From Euwallacea fornicatus (taxonomy: Eukaryota; Arthropoda; Insecta; Coleoptera; Curculionidae), in NCBI RefSeq assembly GCF_040115645.1, contig NC_089541.1, forward strand, positions 1,736,001-1,800,000: a DNA stretch of 64,000 nt, given 5' to 3'. This document shows, piece by piece, positions 12,662-25,922 of this stretch (positions are counted from its first letter, which is position 1; every line of letters starts with the position of its first letter). Made by a program: the position numbers and the translations under genes. The notes below the pieces were generated by a model, which was given only the letters and a program-made list of their open reading frames with translations, was not told the DNA's origin and searched no databases.

Positions 12662-15600
12662 ATGGACAGGAGCGTCGACAACTACCTGCACAAGAAGTTC
12701 AAGAAGCAGCTGAGCATCGTGGAACGCAAGCCGCAGCCATTGCACCAGCACAATGGCAAAGACAATAATGCAACCGCTGTGCCAAACCAAAGTACAAATA
12801 ACGAGGGGCTGCAGACCACCAGCAACAGCAGCAAGTCTTCCATATCAGTAAGCGAAAGTAGTGGGAACTCCAAATCGTGCATATCATCTAGTTTAGTGCC
12901 ACTGCGCCCAGATAGAGATAGTTTTGATACGTCATTTAGTAGCAGACCAATCGGGAGCGATGTGTATTGCGGGGATGAGCACCAGCAGCAACAGCAAAAC
13001 GAGGAGGCACTGCCGACTCCCGAGAGGAATCCCGTAAGTGGGAAGTACGTGTGCAACTATTGCAACTTGGTGTGTTCGAAACCGAGCGTCCTGCAGAAGC
13101 ACATAAGGGCACACACCAACGAACGTCCTTTCCCTTGCACCAGTTGCGGATTCAGCTTTAAAACGCGCTCCAATCTGTACAAACATTGCAGGTCGAGAAC
13201 TCACGCCAATCGAGTTTTGGGAGTCAAGGCCCAAGAGTCCTCAACTGGAGAAACCGACTCTAAATCTCAGAATTACATTGACAACGCCACGCAAACGCAA
13301 CAAGTTTACCCTGGCGAGGATAATAACTGTGAAGGTGCCAGAAACAAACCGTACAAGCCTCGCTTCCACACTGTGCCCCATCCCCAGCAGCAGCTCGACG
13401 ACAACAGAGCTATAAGCGGCAACGACTTGTCTCATCACATCAACGAAATCATCAGCAAGAACAACTCTATCGTCAATAGCGAGTCCGCGGGGTTGTTGAA
13501 GAGGAGAGGCTTCAGCGAGGCAGATAGCGTTAACAATAACGAGTATAATGACGAGCCGCTGAACTTGACCAATAAGAATCGAAAGAGGTGCATGAGTGAG
13601 GCGACTGAGCCCGTAATGCAGAAGAGTCTGATCAAAGAGCTGCTGTTGAAGAATCTATACTCGGACATGCAGTGCATTTACTGCAAAATGATTTTTCAGA
13701 CCGTGACGGAGTTGGAACTGCACAAGCTGCGGAGCTGCAAAGGCAAGCCCTCGGAAGCTAAGTATACCAGGAGTAGCTCAGTCAACGTGGCCTCGATACT
13801 GACCAAAAACAAAAACGCTTTCGATAGTATGCCCCAGTTCCAAAGCGCAGTTTTTCCTTTAAATTCACCGGGACCCTTTTTGGGCAAGACACGGTTGGTG
13901 GAGGGGGACAAAAACAAGTCTTTTTCTTTTGACGCGGTGAATCTCCCCAGTCCGACCAACGAAACGTCGCCTAATTACGCCCTCCCCTCTCCAGCCCCCT
14001 TTCACGAGGAAAAAAAGCATCACAAGCTCTTTGGAGGGGAGGTAAAGATACACAACAGTTCCGGAGAGAGTAAGACCTACATCATCGATAGCAAAGACAC
14101 GGCCAAGCAGGTCGAGAATTTTGACTTCCCTAAGGGAACGATGAACGAGAACAGAGTGCTTAAATCTAGTTTACACTCTGGAGGAACTGTACTCACTAAC
14201 AAGACTTCAAAGGAAGAACCCAGGGTTTATAGAGACATAATCAGAGTATACGAAAACACCTCGGTGTCCCCCAACATCGATGTAGTTAGTCTGGGCAAAA
14301 ACCACTTCACTTTCAATGAGGAAAATAGGGAATCAAAACCTACAGAGAGCCCTAAGAAGGAAATGAGCGTGCTAAAGTACCCGAATATAACAGACTTTAG
14401 TCAAAACGCGGTGAAGTTGCTGGCTCCCAATTTGAAGCACCCCAACATCAAGCTTTCCGGAATGTTTTCACAGGAATCTAAGCACATATCTAAGATTCAG
14501 AAGCAGACGGACCAAACCAACAACCTATACAACCCGATGAATCTTCTGGTCAATGGTAGGGTCATTAGGTATGTGCCTGGCATGCCTGGACCAGCAGAGG
14601 GACCAATCGATATGGGGTATCCCAGCAGGGCCCAACCATCAACTACCACTGTGACCACTACAGTCACTTCCTCCCCGAAACCTGCGGAACAGCCGCTAAA
14701 AATCAAACCTCCCATTGAAACCTCTTCAAGCGAACCTAAGAAATTCGTTAGACCTAACACTCTAGCTCTCAAACCCTCCACTGCTTCCTTAAAACAGCAC
14801 CATGGGTTAACGCCTACCATCTTCAACCAAATCCTAATCAGTCCTGACACCCCCCGAGTAGCCAAAAAATACGCCCAACACCTCTTCAATGGCAATTACT
14901 TCAGCTATTTAGGCCTAAAGAGTTCCACTAAACCAGTTTATTGCACCCTGAACAAAACTCAGCCCTTCTACGTGCCCCATTTCAAGAAGTTGAGCATGTA
15001 CTCGGAGTGGAGACAGCAGGACACTAAAGTGGACAAAATGTATGTGAGTGCGTACGATTCGAGACAGAGGAATCAGAAGTTTGTTACTGCGGGAAAGACT
15101 GATGCCAATTTGATTATGCATTCGAGTTATAAGGTGAGTTGTTGAGGGTTTGAGGCATTGAGTGTATAAGGTCGTTTCAGTTCTTGGTGACAGAGTTGCC
15201 GAGCAGGACCGAAAAGGATGATGAGGCGCATAAGGCCGGACTCGTAGGAGGGTATGAGTGCAACGAGGAGTCGCCATATATTAGAGGAAGAGGTGAGTTT
15301 CGGAGTGGAAATTTTAAAGATTGATTGTTGATTTTGAGTGACTCGACTTAATAGATAAATTGGAACAGTAAGTATTTGATTTTTTGCTAGGCCGAGGTCG
15401 GTATGTATGCGAGCAATGCGGGATCCGATGCAAAAAGCCCTCGATGCTCAAAAAACACATCCGAACCCACTCGAATGACCGTCCTTACACCTGCAATCAC
15501 TGCAACTTCAGGTAGGTATTGTGTTTTACATTTAAGTACTTTTCATAGCTTGTCACCTTGCACGTGTCTCACGTAACGCGCCTTTTCGTCATTTTTTGAG

Positions 15601-18600
15601 TTCTTAAGAAAGTCACGTTTTCTTATTTACCTCGCGAACTAGACGATTCACCTTCCTTTTTCACAGTATATTTTTTAGATAAACGTCATTTTAATTCCAA
15701 ATTCGAAATTCTTGTTTCCCCAAAATCGCTAAAGGCGCATCCACCATATTGTCCATAATTCGGAAAATACTTCAGTCTTTGCCAGAAAACGTCGATTTAA
15801 GGATTTATATCAAGGTGTTCCCCTCCTTACGCGGATTCAACGTGCTATTAATTTTAAAAATTCGCAAGAAAATTACGTCTCGTTTTTTTTATCTCTTTTG
15901 CCAGTGTATCGGTCCATTTTGTCGAAGTGTGCTAAATAAGCAGGCCATGTATAGGTTGTTGACTCTTGCTGCTTTGTTAGGATTAGCAAGTCGAAAACTT
16001 CTTGATATGAAGTAAGCAATCGAAAGAAAAGTCTAATGAAAATTTTTTAGGAAATTAACGTTTTTGGCCTCCAGCCCCCAAAGGGTCGAAATGAGCAAAC
16101 TTTTTAAGCCGTTGCTGAAAATACCGTGAAAACAATAAAAATTTGAGTAAAAACTAAGATGCATCGCCTTACTTCGGTTTCCTTCATTATCGGATTTTCA
16201 AACCCAGAATAAATATTTTCTACTCCTCGTCATTTGCATGTATATTAGTAAAATTCGTTTCCTCAATAAAGCAAACAATGTCAACTTGCAATACGTGATT
16301 AAAACGACAATTTTAAGGATAATAAAGTAGTCTAGAAAAATGTAGTTGGTTCCGTGTAATTCAAAAAACCTATCGCCAGTTCCGGTCAAACCGGACGTGA
16401 GACTAAATGTTAGTTGCGCCGAATAAATGCATACCTATATATCAAACACCCCTAGAAATGTTCATAATTTCATCCAAAAAAATAAGAAAATGTGATAAGT
16501 TATTACATGCTTCCTATCTCACGCGGTATTTCCTACTTAATTTAAATCTTTAATTTCCAGGATTTGTTCTACATTTCTCAATTATCATGCGCGTTCATCA
16601 TTTTATTAGAAACTGACAAAAGAATAAAGTTTTGTCTTATTAACAAGAGTATCCGCCATTTTGACCAGAATATGAAAGAAATCCCAATCTACCGAAAAAT
16701 TTTTAATATCAATTCAAATTTTCATTTCAATAGTTCTTCAATGTTTTCTACTAAAATATGAAAATCACGTCGTCCTCTTTACGTTAGAACATATCCTTCA
16801 TTGGAATCTTTGATATTTATCTCTATCCTCCGGATATGTGCACGAGATGTAAAAATATAAATGCAGAATCCGTAACCTCAATACTTACCGTTTTATAAAT
16901 AAATATCTCGTACTAAACGATATGTTCATCAACACTTGAGGCGCAAACACCTTAATAATGTGGTACAAAATTTACAGTTTCAAAACCAAAGGGAACTTGA
17001 CCAAACATATGAAGAGCAAGTCCCACACGAAAAACTACACGGCAACCAGCAGTGGGTCTTCGACGGGGCTCAGTGTGTCTCAGAGCAGCGATTCGGACAC
17101 TGATGACAGTGGCATGGACAGTAGTGGTGCGTTTCTAGATTTGTCAATGTTCTATTACGTGATAATGTTTTTTTTTTATTTATATGTGTATATAGATGAA
17201 TCGATGACGCGCCAGCAAGAACACGAAGCGGCATACGGTCTCTTATCTCTATCCCAAAAAACGTCGACCTCACCAACTGAAATGCTGAGTCCCGCAAGTA
17301 TAATGCGAACTGCGAGTCCTACACCAGAATTTATGACTACCGAAGAAGTCGCATATGTATCAAAGACAAATTATGCGAAAAACAAAATACTGGATGATTT
17401 GCAATTTAAGCCCATTACAAGCGACGCTAATATTTCAGGAAACAGCGAAAAAGATAAAGAAGAAGAAAGCCTGGTAGCCTATTTGGGTAAAACCCAAAGC
17501 AGCAGTCGACCTCTGACGTATCCCTACACGAGCCCGCTAGTGGAGAATCACAGGAAAGAAGCGCCTAGCGAGCCCAAAAACATAAGACAATTCCATGTGA
17601 TTCAGAAATACGTCAAGGAGGCTCCGCCAAATGAGAAAACTCCATTCCTGCCAAGCCCAGTTCCTACTCTTAAAGTCAATGATGTGATAGTGCAGGAGCC
17701 TCCACCAGCAGAGCGTAAGCGTAAAATCCTCGAAGAGGAGAGCTTCAAGAGCAAGTTGCACCGCAACGACGAAGTCATGGACCTCTCGGTAACCTCGACC
17801 GATAAACGTCTCTATTGCACCGCTGATCCGGTTGACGACATGAACTTCCGGAACCTGGATCGCAATCGGAAACTGTCCGAAACTAATTATCATGATGTGG
17901 ATATGCTAAGCAACAGCAGCGGAGAGTTTACAAGAGCGGCAGAGTACGATAATAGTGCCATGGAGACATTGGCGGATGTGGCCACCAAACAGGTCAAGCT
18001 GGACAAGAACACGTCAGCGAAGAACGTGGCCTCAGAATATCTGAAGTTGGCGACGCAGTTCGATGGAGTGGAAGGTGGCAATTTTGTTCTCAACAAAGAA
18101 GCAGTCAATGAGCTCATTGTCAAGTCGGAAGGAAATAAGAGCTGTACCATTTGCTCGAAGAGTTTCAACAAACCGTTTCAGTTGAGGTGAGTGTAGTTAG
18201 TATAAAATGGTTAGAATTTGCGAAGTTTTAAGGAAATAGTTATTTAAATGACGATTTTCATTCCTCAATTGTCAAGAAAGGTCCGTGAAAGTCGAGAAGG
18301 TGACCTTGATTGACAGAATAGTTTTGAAGCTTATTTTAAGCCAAAAAAATTGTTCCCTGATACATTTAAATTGTCTGTTAAATGTATACAGACATATTGT
18401 ACTCATTTATATCTTTGTTTCAGATTACACATGAATATTCACTACTTAGAAAGGCCGTTTCGCTGCGATTCCTGTTCAGTGAGTTTTCGGACCAAGGGGC
18501 ATTTACAAAAGCATGAGAGAAGTGCTGGTCACTACAGTAAAGTAAGTTAAGCAGACCGAAACTTCGAAAGGATTTCTTGACAATTGGGTGATGTGTCTAT

Positions 18601-19019
18601 ATAGAAATTTTTCTTTTATCAGTTATCCTCATCCCCTGCCCAATCGTCTTCCGAACCAAGGCCGTTTAAATGCTCGGACTGCAATGTAGCCTTCCGAATA
18701 CATGGCCATCTAGCTAAACATTTACGTTCCAAGCTGCACATAATGAAGCTGGAGTGTTTAGCCAAAATTCCCTTTGGACTGTACGCGGAGTTGGAGCGAT
18801 CCAACAGTCTACTCACTGAAATCAATACCAGTGACGGGGACCAATGTTTAGAGAGCTTAAAGGTCTGTTCCTTGAAGTTGCCTAGAATGTGTTTTTTATA
18901 ATCAGTTAACATTGTTTCAGACTTTAGCAAAAAAGGTGTTTATCAACGATCCGGGCAAACTTCACTCGTTGATAAGCGAAGGGGAGCCGGGGTTGGCCCT
19001 TATAGACCCAGATAGCTAA
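12662..19019 (+). CDS. shn: Schnurri (HIVEP/ZAS-family zinc-finger transcription factor)
   Basis: Large zinc-finger protein that, in Dpp/BMP signalling, joins Mad-Medea on silencer DNA to repress targets such as brinker. Coding exons read as 12662-15133, 15181-15292, 15391-15511, 16978-17126, 17196-18186, 18424-18541, 18623-18862 and 18921-19019, giving about 1433 aa; all junction phases agree. Fingers: a C2H2 pair near residues 128-184 ([20 protein letters not shown]..), a C2HC finger near 337-361 ([10 protein letters not shown]..), a second pair near 865-925 ([36 protein letters not shown]), and the diagnostic C-terminal triplet near 1266-1355 (CTICSKSF.., [10 protein letters not shown].., [20 protein letters not shown]). 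EPLNLT and VMDLSV are possible CtBP-type docking motifs. It is shorter than Drosophila Shn (about 2500 aa). The first coding exon starts 7 nt before ATG 12662, so the gene needs an upstream UTR exon. Pair and triplet order leave little doubt about the family. Confidence 0.95.
15512..16977 (+). other. Intron splitting the second zinc-finger pair of shn
   Basis: A 1.47-kb AT-rich intron between donor CAG|GTAGGT and acceptor TTTACAG|T. It interrupts the second finger of the pair after HCNF. No internal exon or repeat is evident. Confidence 0.8.
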
Positions 19020-21067
19020 CTTATAAAAGAAAGTTTTTTTCTGTAGATAGTTATTTTCGTGTATTAAGACTGATGATTGCGGAATCCCACGGATGATGAT
19101 TTTAATACCCAGAGAAAAATTTGTTCACTTTTGAATATCTGGGAATGCGAATTTCACATATTCACTGAAGAGGGAGAGTTTTGGAAAACCTTGATCTCAT
19201 CTAATTAAATGTATGGTTGATCTTTTTTGAGTCGGAAGAGGTTTTAATTAGTTGTGATAACGCTTAATTCGGTTTGTGCTGGTTAAAGTGAGAGATACAC
19301 TTTTATTGAGGATCGCCATTAGAGAGTTTTAGTTTTGAGAAGCAAAACGTCGACTATTATAATATCTACGTATACAACATTATATTGTTCTACAGTGTCA
19401 AATTTTTTATTGTGATATACCTAATTATTAACGTATAAATATTAAGAACCATTAAATACCATTTTATTTTTGAGGACCCTGTATTTTTTATCGAGTAGTA
19501 AAATAGTTTTTTAACAGGTTGTTATTATAGCTAGGAACTTTTACCTCTAATTTCTACATGAAACATGAGAAAATTTGACTTTTACGTTTATATTCGGGTG
19601 ACTTCTAGGCAAGAAGTGCAGATTGATTTCATTTAAACGGGGGAATTTGTGGTATCTACTAATAAGAAACAGAAAGTGCAATTTCGTTGTTATTTCGTTT
19701 TCTGGACACGCTGCTTGTATTAAACTGCCAACCAGTAACTCTCAGAAGCGAGATTTATGTTTTTTTTTTGACTTTTAAAAAGTTGCTTTATTTGTACATT
19801 TTTGTCGCCTCTTGCGAACCACCATAAAACATTATTAAGTAATCAACTCGTAGGCGGATTTTCTGCTGTGCACTTAATCTCGAAGTGCGCTAGGTGGATT
19901 GGCGCGCGATTTATCCTGTTTTGTTTCTTGTATATATTTGTTTGTAAGGTATCTATTGTCTATTCATTGTTAATATTGTTTAAAGTGTTAAGAGAAACGC
20001 CAGAATTTGTTAATTAAATTTTGTTCAATTCAAATAACTCCATTGTTTTTTTATAACTGTAAATAATAAGATACTCGTATGATTTAGGCATCTAAACAAC
20101 TGGCACACGGGATAATATTGTGTCTGCCGATCAAGATATGATCAGTGTTAAGAAGATTAAATTAAATATAAAATAGAAAAAAACACAAAAAAAATAGAGC
20201 TCAATTTCATTCTCTGCCTATCACAAATAATTGTGGAATAACAGCAAAGGAGATTTTTATTTTGCAATTTCATTGCTTCACATTCACTCCTACATCCGTG
20301 TAAACGTCAAAAATTCAAAACAATTTTTCACAGGTAACAAAGCTTCTATTCAAGTTACTTCTATATTCTTTAATCTTCTTTTGTAATGACCCCACCAGAT
20401 ATTCACGTGAAATTTAACAGCAGGACGAAAGATTGCCAATGCCATTATGCAGCTGACCAGTAGTAATTGAAAAAATTATTTATGAATTTGAGCTGTAAAT
20501 TAATGTTCTCTTGACTTTTGAATTTCGTGCCCATTTGTGATTTAAAATCGAGAACGTTGCCCTTACCATTTTGAGTGATTTTCGAGCGGTATCAAGACGA
20601 GTGCCGTGTGAACGTTACTATTAAGGTGCATGCACACATACTGTATTCGCCGCATCCTTGATAACGGGCGATAGGAATATACATTATTTTCACTAAATGT
20701 TGTAGAATTGGTTTCATTCAGTAATTTTCCACTCAAGTATGCATTTTGGTATATATTAAGAAGACGCTCCACCATAGCAGTGATTCATAATCTATCACTT
20801 TTCATATAATATAAATCACCTTAACCTCATCACAAATGGTAGGGGGACAAATTCATTTCAAGTGAGTCCGATGTTTAATGATAAATAGCAAATGGTTTAA
20901 CCAAAGTCTTACATTTAAGGTTGATTTTACTGTGAGGTTTTCTTTTAGTGATCATGAAAAAGAATAATTTAATTTAAATAAATATATTACAAATATTCAA
21001 TTTAATTAATCCTAAAATAATAATCAAGTTCTTAATACCAAAATGCTTATAAGCTGTTATTGTAACA
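19020..21067. other. shn 3' UTR and convergent intergenic DNA
   Basis: AT-rich non-coding DNA between the shn stop and the TMEM50-like stop on the opposite strand. It presumably contains the 3' UTRs of both convergent genes. ATTAAA occurs near 19452 and AATAAA near 20977, but I cannot place cleavage sites. No further gene is visible. Confidence 0.6.
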
Positions 21068-21709
21068 CTAATGCCACGCATACTCAGATCTTCCAAACTT
21101 GAATATAATAGAGGCAATACAGATCAAAGTATTCTGAAGAAAGAGCGCCACTCCTGGAGCCTTTTTCTCTAAAAAAATTCTTAATTATCCCCAACCACAT
21201 CCGTTACCAAGGCATATTGCACCATTACCTCTATTAATATAAACAGTAAAAAGGATGCTGCAAGATGCAATTACTGCGGCAAAACCCATGACAAACCCTA
21301 TAAAAATCCATATCCTGGAACCTCGTGTGCCCATGCAGCCATCTTCATAACCGTCTCCCCTCATCTATTCTCAAAGAAACAAAATTAAACCTCTTTCAGC
21401 TATTATGACAAAGAAAACTAACTTGGGCATTAGAGACTGAATTAACCATAATCAAGGATAGAGTCCCTGCAATTCCACACATCCAATACCCTACTGGGAT
21501 CTGGTTTGGATCAACAGTAGCAGAATCAATGACGATCCACCAGGCTGTGAAGAACTGAATTGATTTATGTTAAATGTTGATTAAATGATTTAGAGCGAGG
21601 ATCTTACTAGTAGGCCTGAAAGTATTGAGGCGTAGGCGTTCCTTCTATCCCTCTCAAACCAAATGCAGGAGGGCATGTTGAGGTTTGCGAAACAGTCCAG
21701 AAGACCCAT
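21068..21709 (-). CDS. TMEM50-like four-span membrane protein
   Basis: Minus-strand gene with coding exons 21709-21608, 21554-21423, 21364-21229 and 21168-21068. All phases agree, giving 156 aa, the usual length of TMEM50A/B (about 157-158). The start MGLLDCFANLNMPSCIWFER leads into the family pattern CIxWxxxRNxxASIxxGxLFFTxWW (here RRNAYASILSGLL then FFTAWWIVIDSATVDP). Then come MVNSVSNAQMRGD, GCMGTRGSRIWIFIGFVMGF and GVALFLQNTLICIASIIFKF. Four hydrophobic segments are visible. TMEM50 proteins are small ER/endomembrane proteins of poorly defined role (the yeast relative is Vps68). It lies in tandem, about 350 bp downstream of the Cse1 stop, and converges on shn. These short exons would be missed by ORF length alone. 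Confidence 0.88.
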
Positions 21710-22062
21710 AAAAAATAAACAATACTTTGTTTGATGGTTTTTATGTTAAAAATTGGATGGATGATAAATCTTTGTTTATTTCTTTTCGAAATTTTATCAA
21801 CTGACTGTCTTTGTCAGAAGTGTCAATGTCATAAATATTTACACGTTTCAATGAAATCATTTAAATTTTTACGTCATAGTGTATGCGCCAAACGTAATAC
21901 TTCTTCGAGTAATATACCTTAGTAAAAACTCCAATAAGTTTTTCAACTTAAAAAAAAAGAACAACTTAAAGCGTAGTCTTTATTATTCAATCCAATTTAC
22001 CTCGGCAAATTCAATAATAAAAAAATATTTATACAACACAGAATAGAAACTTACATATAAGC

Positions 22063-25000
22063 TTATACTAATTGAACTCCAAACTTAGACAAATAAGTCT
22101 GAATGACCATCTGAGATTCCGATGAAGTATTACTGATCAGTGTGGGCACTTTTCCTGGCTGACCCCTACTAAGAGTAGCTAAGCTTTGCACTAAAAACTG
22201 CCTCGGTTCTCCGATTCCGACCAGCGGATCTTCCTTTTTGCTATTTGCAAAGCTCAGTTGAGCATTTGAGGTCTGATACGCCGGGGTATCATCAATGTCT
22301 ATGAAATGATCATCGGGTAGAGTTGACTCATCCGGGGGCATTTCGAAATACATCAATAATGCTTGCAACAACTGCGGCCAGTACTTTCCATATGTCCCGT
22401 CTACCATTTCAGGGCTCTCACACAACAATTTACTGACCCCACAAGAGACAATTTTGCGTTCAATGTGCCCATTCACCTTTTGGAGCTCAGGAATGAGTAC
22501 CTTTTCCAGCACCATTCCGAACATTTGCGGCTGAATTCCGTCGATAAGTGAGACCAGGTCGGCGGGGCCATATTTTACTACAAACAGACACAAAAACACT
22601 ATAAAACTTATCATAAACTTGGTAGTTTTGCTTGAGGAGAGCCTCTGAAATAGCAAGAAGAATATCTGCTTCAAATATGGGGACATGGTCTCTTTGGGCA
22701 GATTCTCAATTAAACTTTGCATGAGATAAAAACCTTCATGGTCGTTGCTTTTTGAGGCTATGAGTTTTTGAAATACGCCTAGAAAACCTGATAGTTTGTC
22801 TTGGGCTATTATTTGCGCTGTAGCCCTACTTATGAAAACCCGCAGAAGTCTCACTAGGGGGCTGATATTGGCGGGTCTATCCCACAAAACTGGAGCTAGA
22901 AGACAGGGCAAGAGTTGCAGGTAAGACTCGGGAATATTCCCTACAGAGGAGTATTCCATTAGCAATGAGATAATTTGAAACACATAAGGAATAAACTCTT
23001 GAATATCTTGCTGCAAAATGATCTGAAAAATGGGGAATAGAATATCTTCAAACGATTTTACGGCGGCTTGGTTGGTTTTGCAAATGATTCTTATAGACAA
23101 GGACAAGGTCTCAAAGAGATAATGATTGAAGTGGGGCTTTGACGGGTTTTTGGCCACCGCTTGTAATTTATTTGTCAGCTTTGGTAAAGCGACTCCTAAA
23201 TATGGAATAACCGCATCTTGCAACAGGTAAAAACTGCGCATTATGGCCTTCATAACATACTCATTCTCTTCTGAGACAGGTCTCTCTAGAACTCCGAACA
23301 GCTGTCCGATTAAATCTGCAGTAAATGGCTGAATTTGGGTAGACGTTAGTACCTCATGATTGTTGCTGTCTTTCAACATTAAAATCTTTTCAATGCAGCA
23401 TGCCGCATACGTGTGAACAACTGCGCTTTCACTGGATAAATGCCTGATTAATTGAGGAATTGTGGAAATTACTAGATCACTAGGTAAAACCGACCGAAAA
23501 GTAATAACATATCGAATTGCCGCAGCTTTTAAAATCGGTAATTCGTTTACATCAGCTCTGTCCAACTCGGGTAATACATGTGGCTCAAAAAACTGTGAAA
23601 TATTTACAAGTTTGCTGGTTTGAGTTACTCCGTGTTTTTGCGTGGCGCCTCGACTTACAAGCGAAATCACCAAGTATAAAGCGGCATCCTTGTTTCGCCA
23701 ATTTGCCTTAGGATTTTCTGAGTATTTGGCCAACATCACTTGCAAATATTGACTAAAGATTTGCACGATTTTCTGCTCAAAGTGTGTACTTAGAGTTTTT
23801 ACTAAGTCACAGGCAGCTCTTCTGCGGGTATCCACATCAGAACCTTCGATATCCCGTCTAGTGAATTCTTCAGGGTTATCTTCAAATAGCTCCTGATCCG
23901 ACTCTCTAAAATGAAATATACATATTAAGACAAATTCATTAATATTATATACCTTGCCTTAAAACAACTAAAAAAATACATTTAACCACTAAGAGATGAG
24001 TACCAGATTGAGTTTATAGTGAAATAAAGGGAAATCTTCAAGTAAGCAAATCAAATATAATATTGTTCAATTTACCTAAACTCCATATTGGGTATAATAA
24101 CTTTCTCACATATGTTGCTCAGCACCTGTTCATCCTCAAATAAATTCCTATAATGATTTCTTTCTGCCACTGAAGAGAGAAATTGCAGAGCATTCGATAC
24201 TAATGAATCATACTTTGTATCCAACCCAGTTCCCACCAACAAACTCCACACATCTGTCACAAATTGTGGTAAATACTGGCGAAACTCCTCATCATATTTT
24301 TGCGCATAGAGAGCGATATTGTCGCAAATTTGGGTCTTCAGTTGTTCAACCACTCCGGGAGCATCATCATCTGTTTGGAGATTTTTCAGATCAGCTGATA
24401 GTAATAGGTGAAAATTCTGCATCCAAACTTGCATGTTGTCTTCAAAGAATTCAGGAAGGTCTTGGAAATTCAGGGAATAAAACACTTTGCAAATCAGCAC
24501 TAAGGAGCTATAAATCGTGCGCAGGGCTGTCACATCATTGGCATGTGTTTGGGTTAAGTTTACAGTTGCTATAAACAAGTCAGTTAAGGGCTGAGCCAGT
24601 TTTTCCAAGACATATTTGATTTCAGTCCATAATTCATTGGACTTAAATTCATATCTATATTTTTTGAACAGACTATGTCCAGTTCGAAGAATACCATTGA
24701 TAACATTAAAATCTCCTGTTGCAAACTTTTCAACCATCTGTGTAATGAGTTCAGGCCACTTTACTGGGAAGTCCGTCTTGCCAATGATACTAATTGCATC
24801 ACTCAACTGCTTTTGAATTGATTCAGGTGATGTAAGCATGAGAGTTACAATCAGATTTTTAATGGCAACCCTGTCTGACTGATGAATCCTATCAAGTTGG
24901 TCCTCTTCAGGATTCCAATTGCGCTTGATGTAGTTTTTGAATGCTACAGATCCGGCTATTCTCACAGTCATATCAACCTCATGTTTATGAATTAAATTGA

Positions 25001-25139
25001 GTAGAAGCAGAGGATAGTTTTGGTTCACTTCAACACCTTCCAGGAACTTTTCTGCAGGCCTACGTATGTTTACGTTGGGATTAAGGGTTTCTTGGAGGTA
25101 TCGGGATAGAGTTTGGAGGTTTTCGTCAGAAATCTCCAT
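22063..25139 (-). CDS. Cse1: Exportin-2 (CAS/Cse1), importin-alpha re-exporter
   Basis: Two coding exons, 25139-24076 and 23905-22063, joined ..NMEFR|ESDQELFEDN.., giving 968 aa against about 970 in other animals. The importin-beta N-terminal domain is near residues 25-100 (RRPAEKFLEGVEVNQNYPLL .. RIAGSVAFKNYIKRNW). The Cse1/CAS HEAT-repeat region follows, with the highly conserved junction PEEFTRRDIEGSDVDTRRRA. The C-terminus contains the CAS segment QTSNAQLSFANSKKEDPL. The protein binds RanGTP and returns importin-alpha to the cytoplasm. It is head-to-head with the sororin-like gene (785 bp between start codons) and upstream, in tandem, of the TMEM50-like gene. Identification is firm; no frameshift or missing segment was noticed. 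Confidence 0.96.
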
Positions 25140-25922
25140 TTTCTGAAATATAAAGTTTGACTTTAAGAAGCAAATTTCAACTAGTTGTTACAGGGACTAA
25201 GAAATTGATTTGAATGATATAGTAGAGCAGAGATCGATGTTTAACTGTGCCGGGAGGTGTCAAGTAGAAGATTAAATAATATTTAATATATACTTACGAC
25301 TCTTATTCGGTTAAAATTGTATCAAACCTTAAAAAAGTACAAGAAAACATGAAACTGGCTTAGAAAAATCTTCCCGGCACCCGGTGAAAATAATTTCATC
25401 TAGTAATGTGACATATATCAACGCCTGGAAGACAGCTGAAGTAAAACAGTCAAGTGGTGCATACAGAGCAACTCTATGAACTAACCTCAAAACATTGGCA
25501 TATGCAAACAACATTGGCTTTTTTTTAATCTAACAAACTCTATTTGTTATTAACAGTCAATAGTAGTTGATCCACAATTAATTTTACAATTTTTTTGTAA
25601 TTTTCATAGTCACTTACACATGCATTATAAAAATTAATATTCCTAAAAACTCGTGAGTTACACCCGCTATTCCAAATTCGTAAACACGTAAACGGTGACA
25701 ATAGAAAACTGACAGATATCAATGCTTTCAAATTGACTTTTATCAACACTACTTGATAGTTCGATTTAAATCGCTAATAATAACAAATGTTCCTAAATCC
25801 CGATTTCCCCGCAAAATTTCAATAGGATCTCAATATTTTTGAATTTTAATTTGAGCATTATAACAAGAATTTCATACTGTTTAAACTTACTTAACGTTGC
25901 AAATGTAGCGGTATTCCGAAAA
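25140..25922. promoter_or_regulatory. Shared intergenic region between Cse1 (-) and the sororin-like gene (+)
   Basis: 783 bp between two divergent start codons, so it must contain both promoters and 5' UTRs. No TATA box at a sensible distance and no coding potential are seen. The Cse1 ATG is preceded closely by a possible acceptor-like tract on the minus strand, so a short non-coding Cse1 exon may lie here. Confidence 0.5.

Noticed and set aside
12682..13056. Antisense ORFs across the shn first coding exon
   Set aside because: Mirror frames of a Gln/Ser-rich coding exon; no independent signals.
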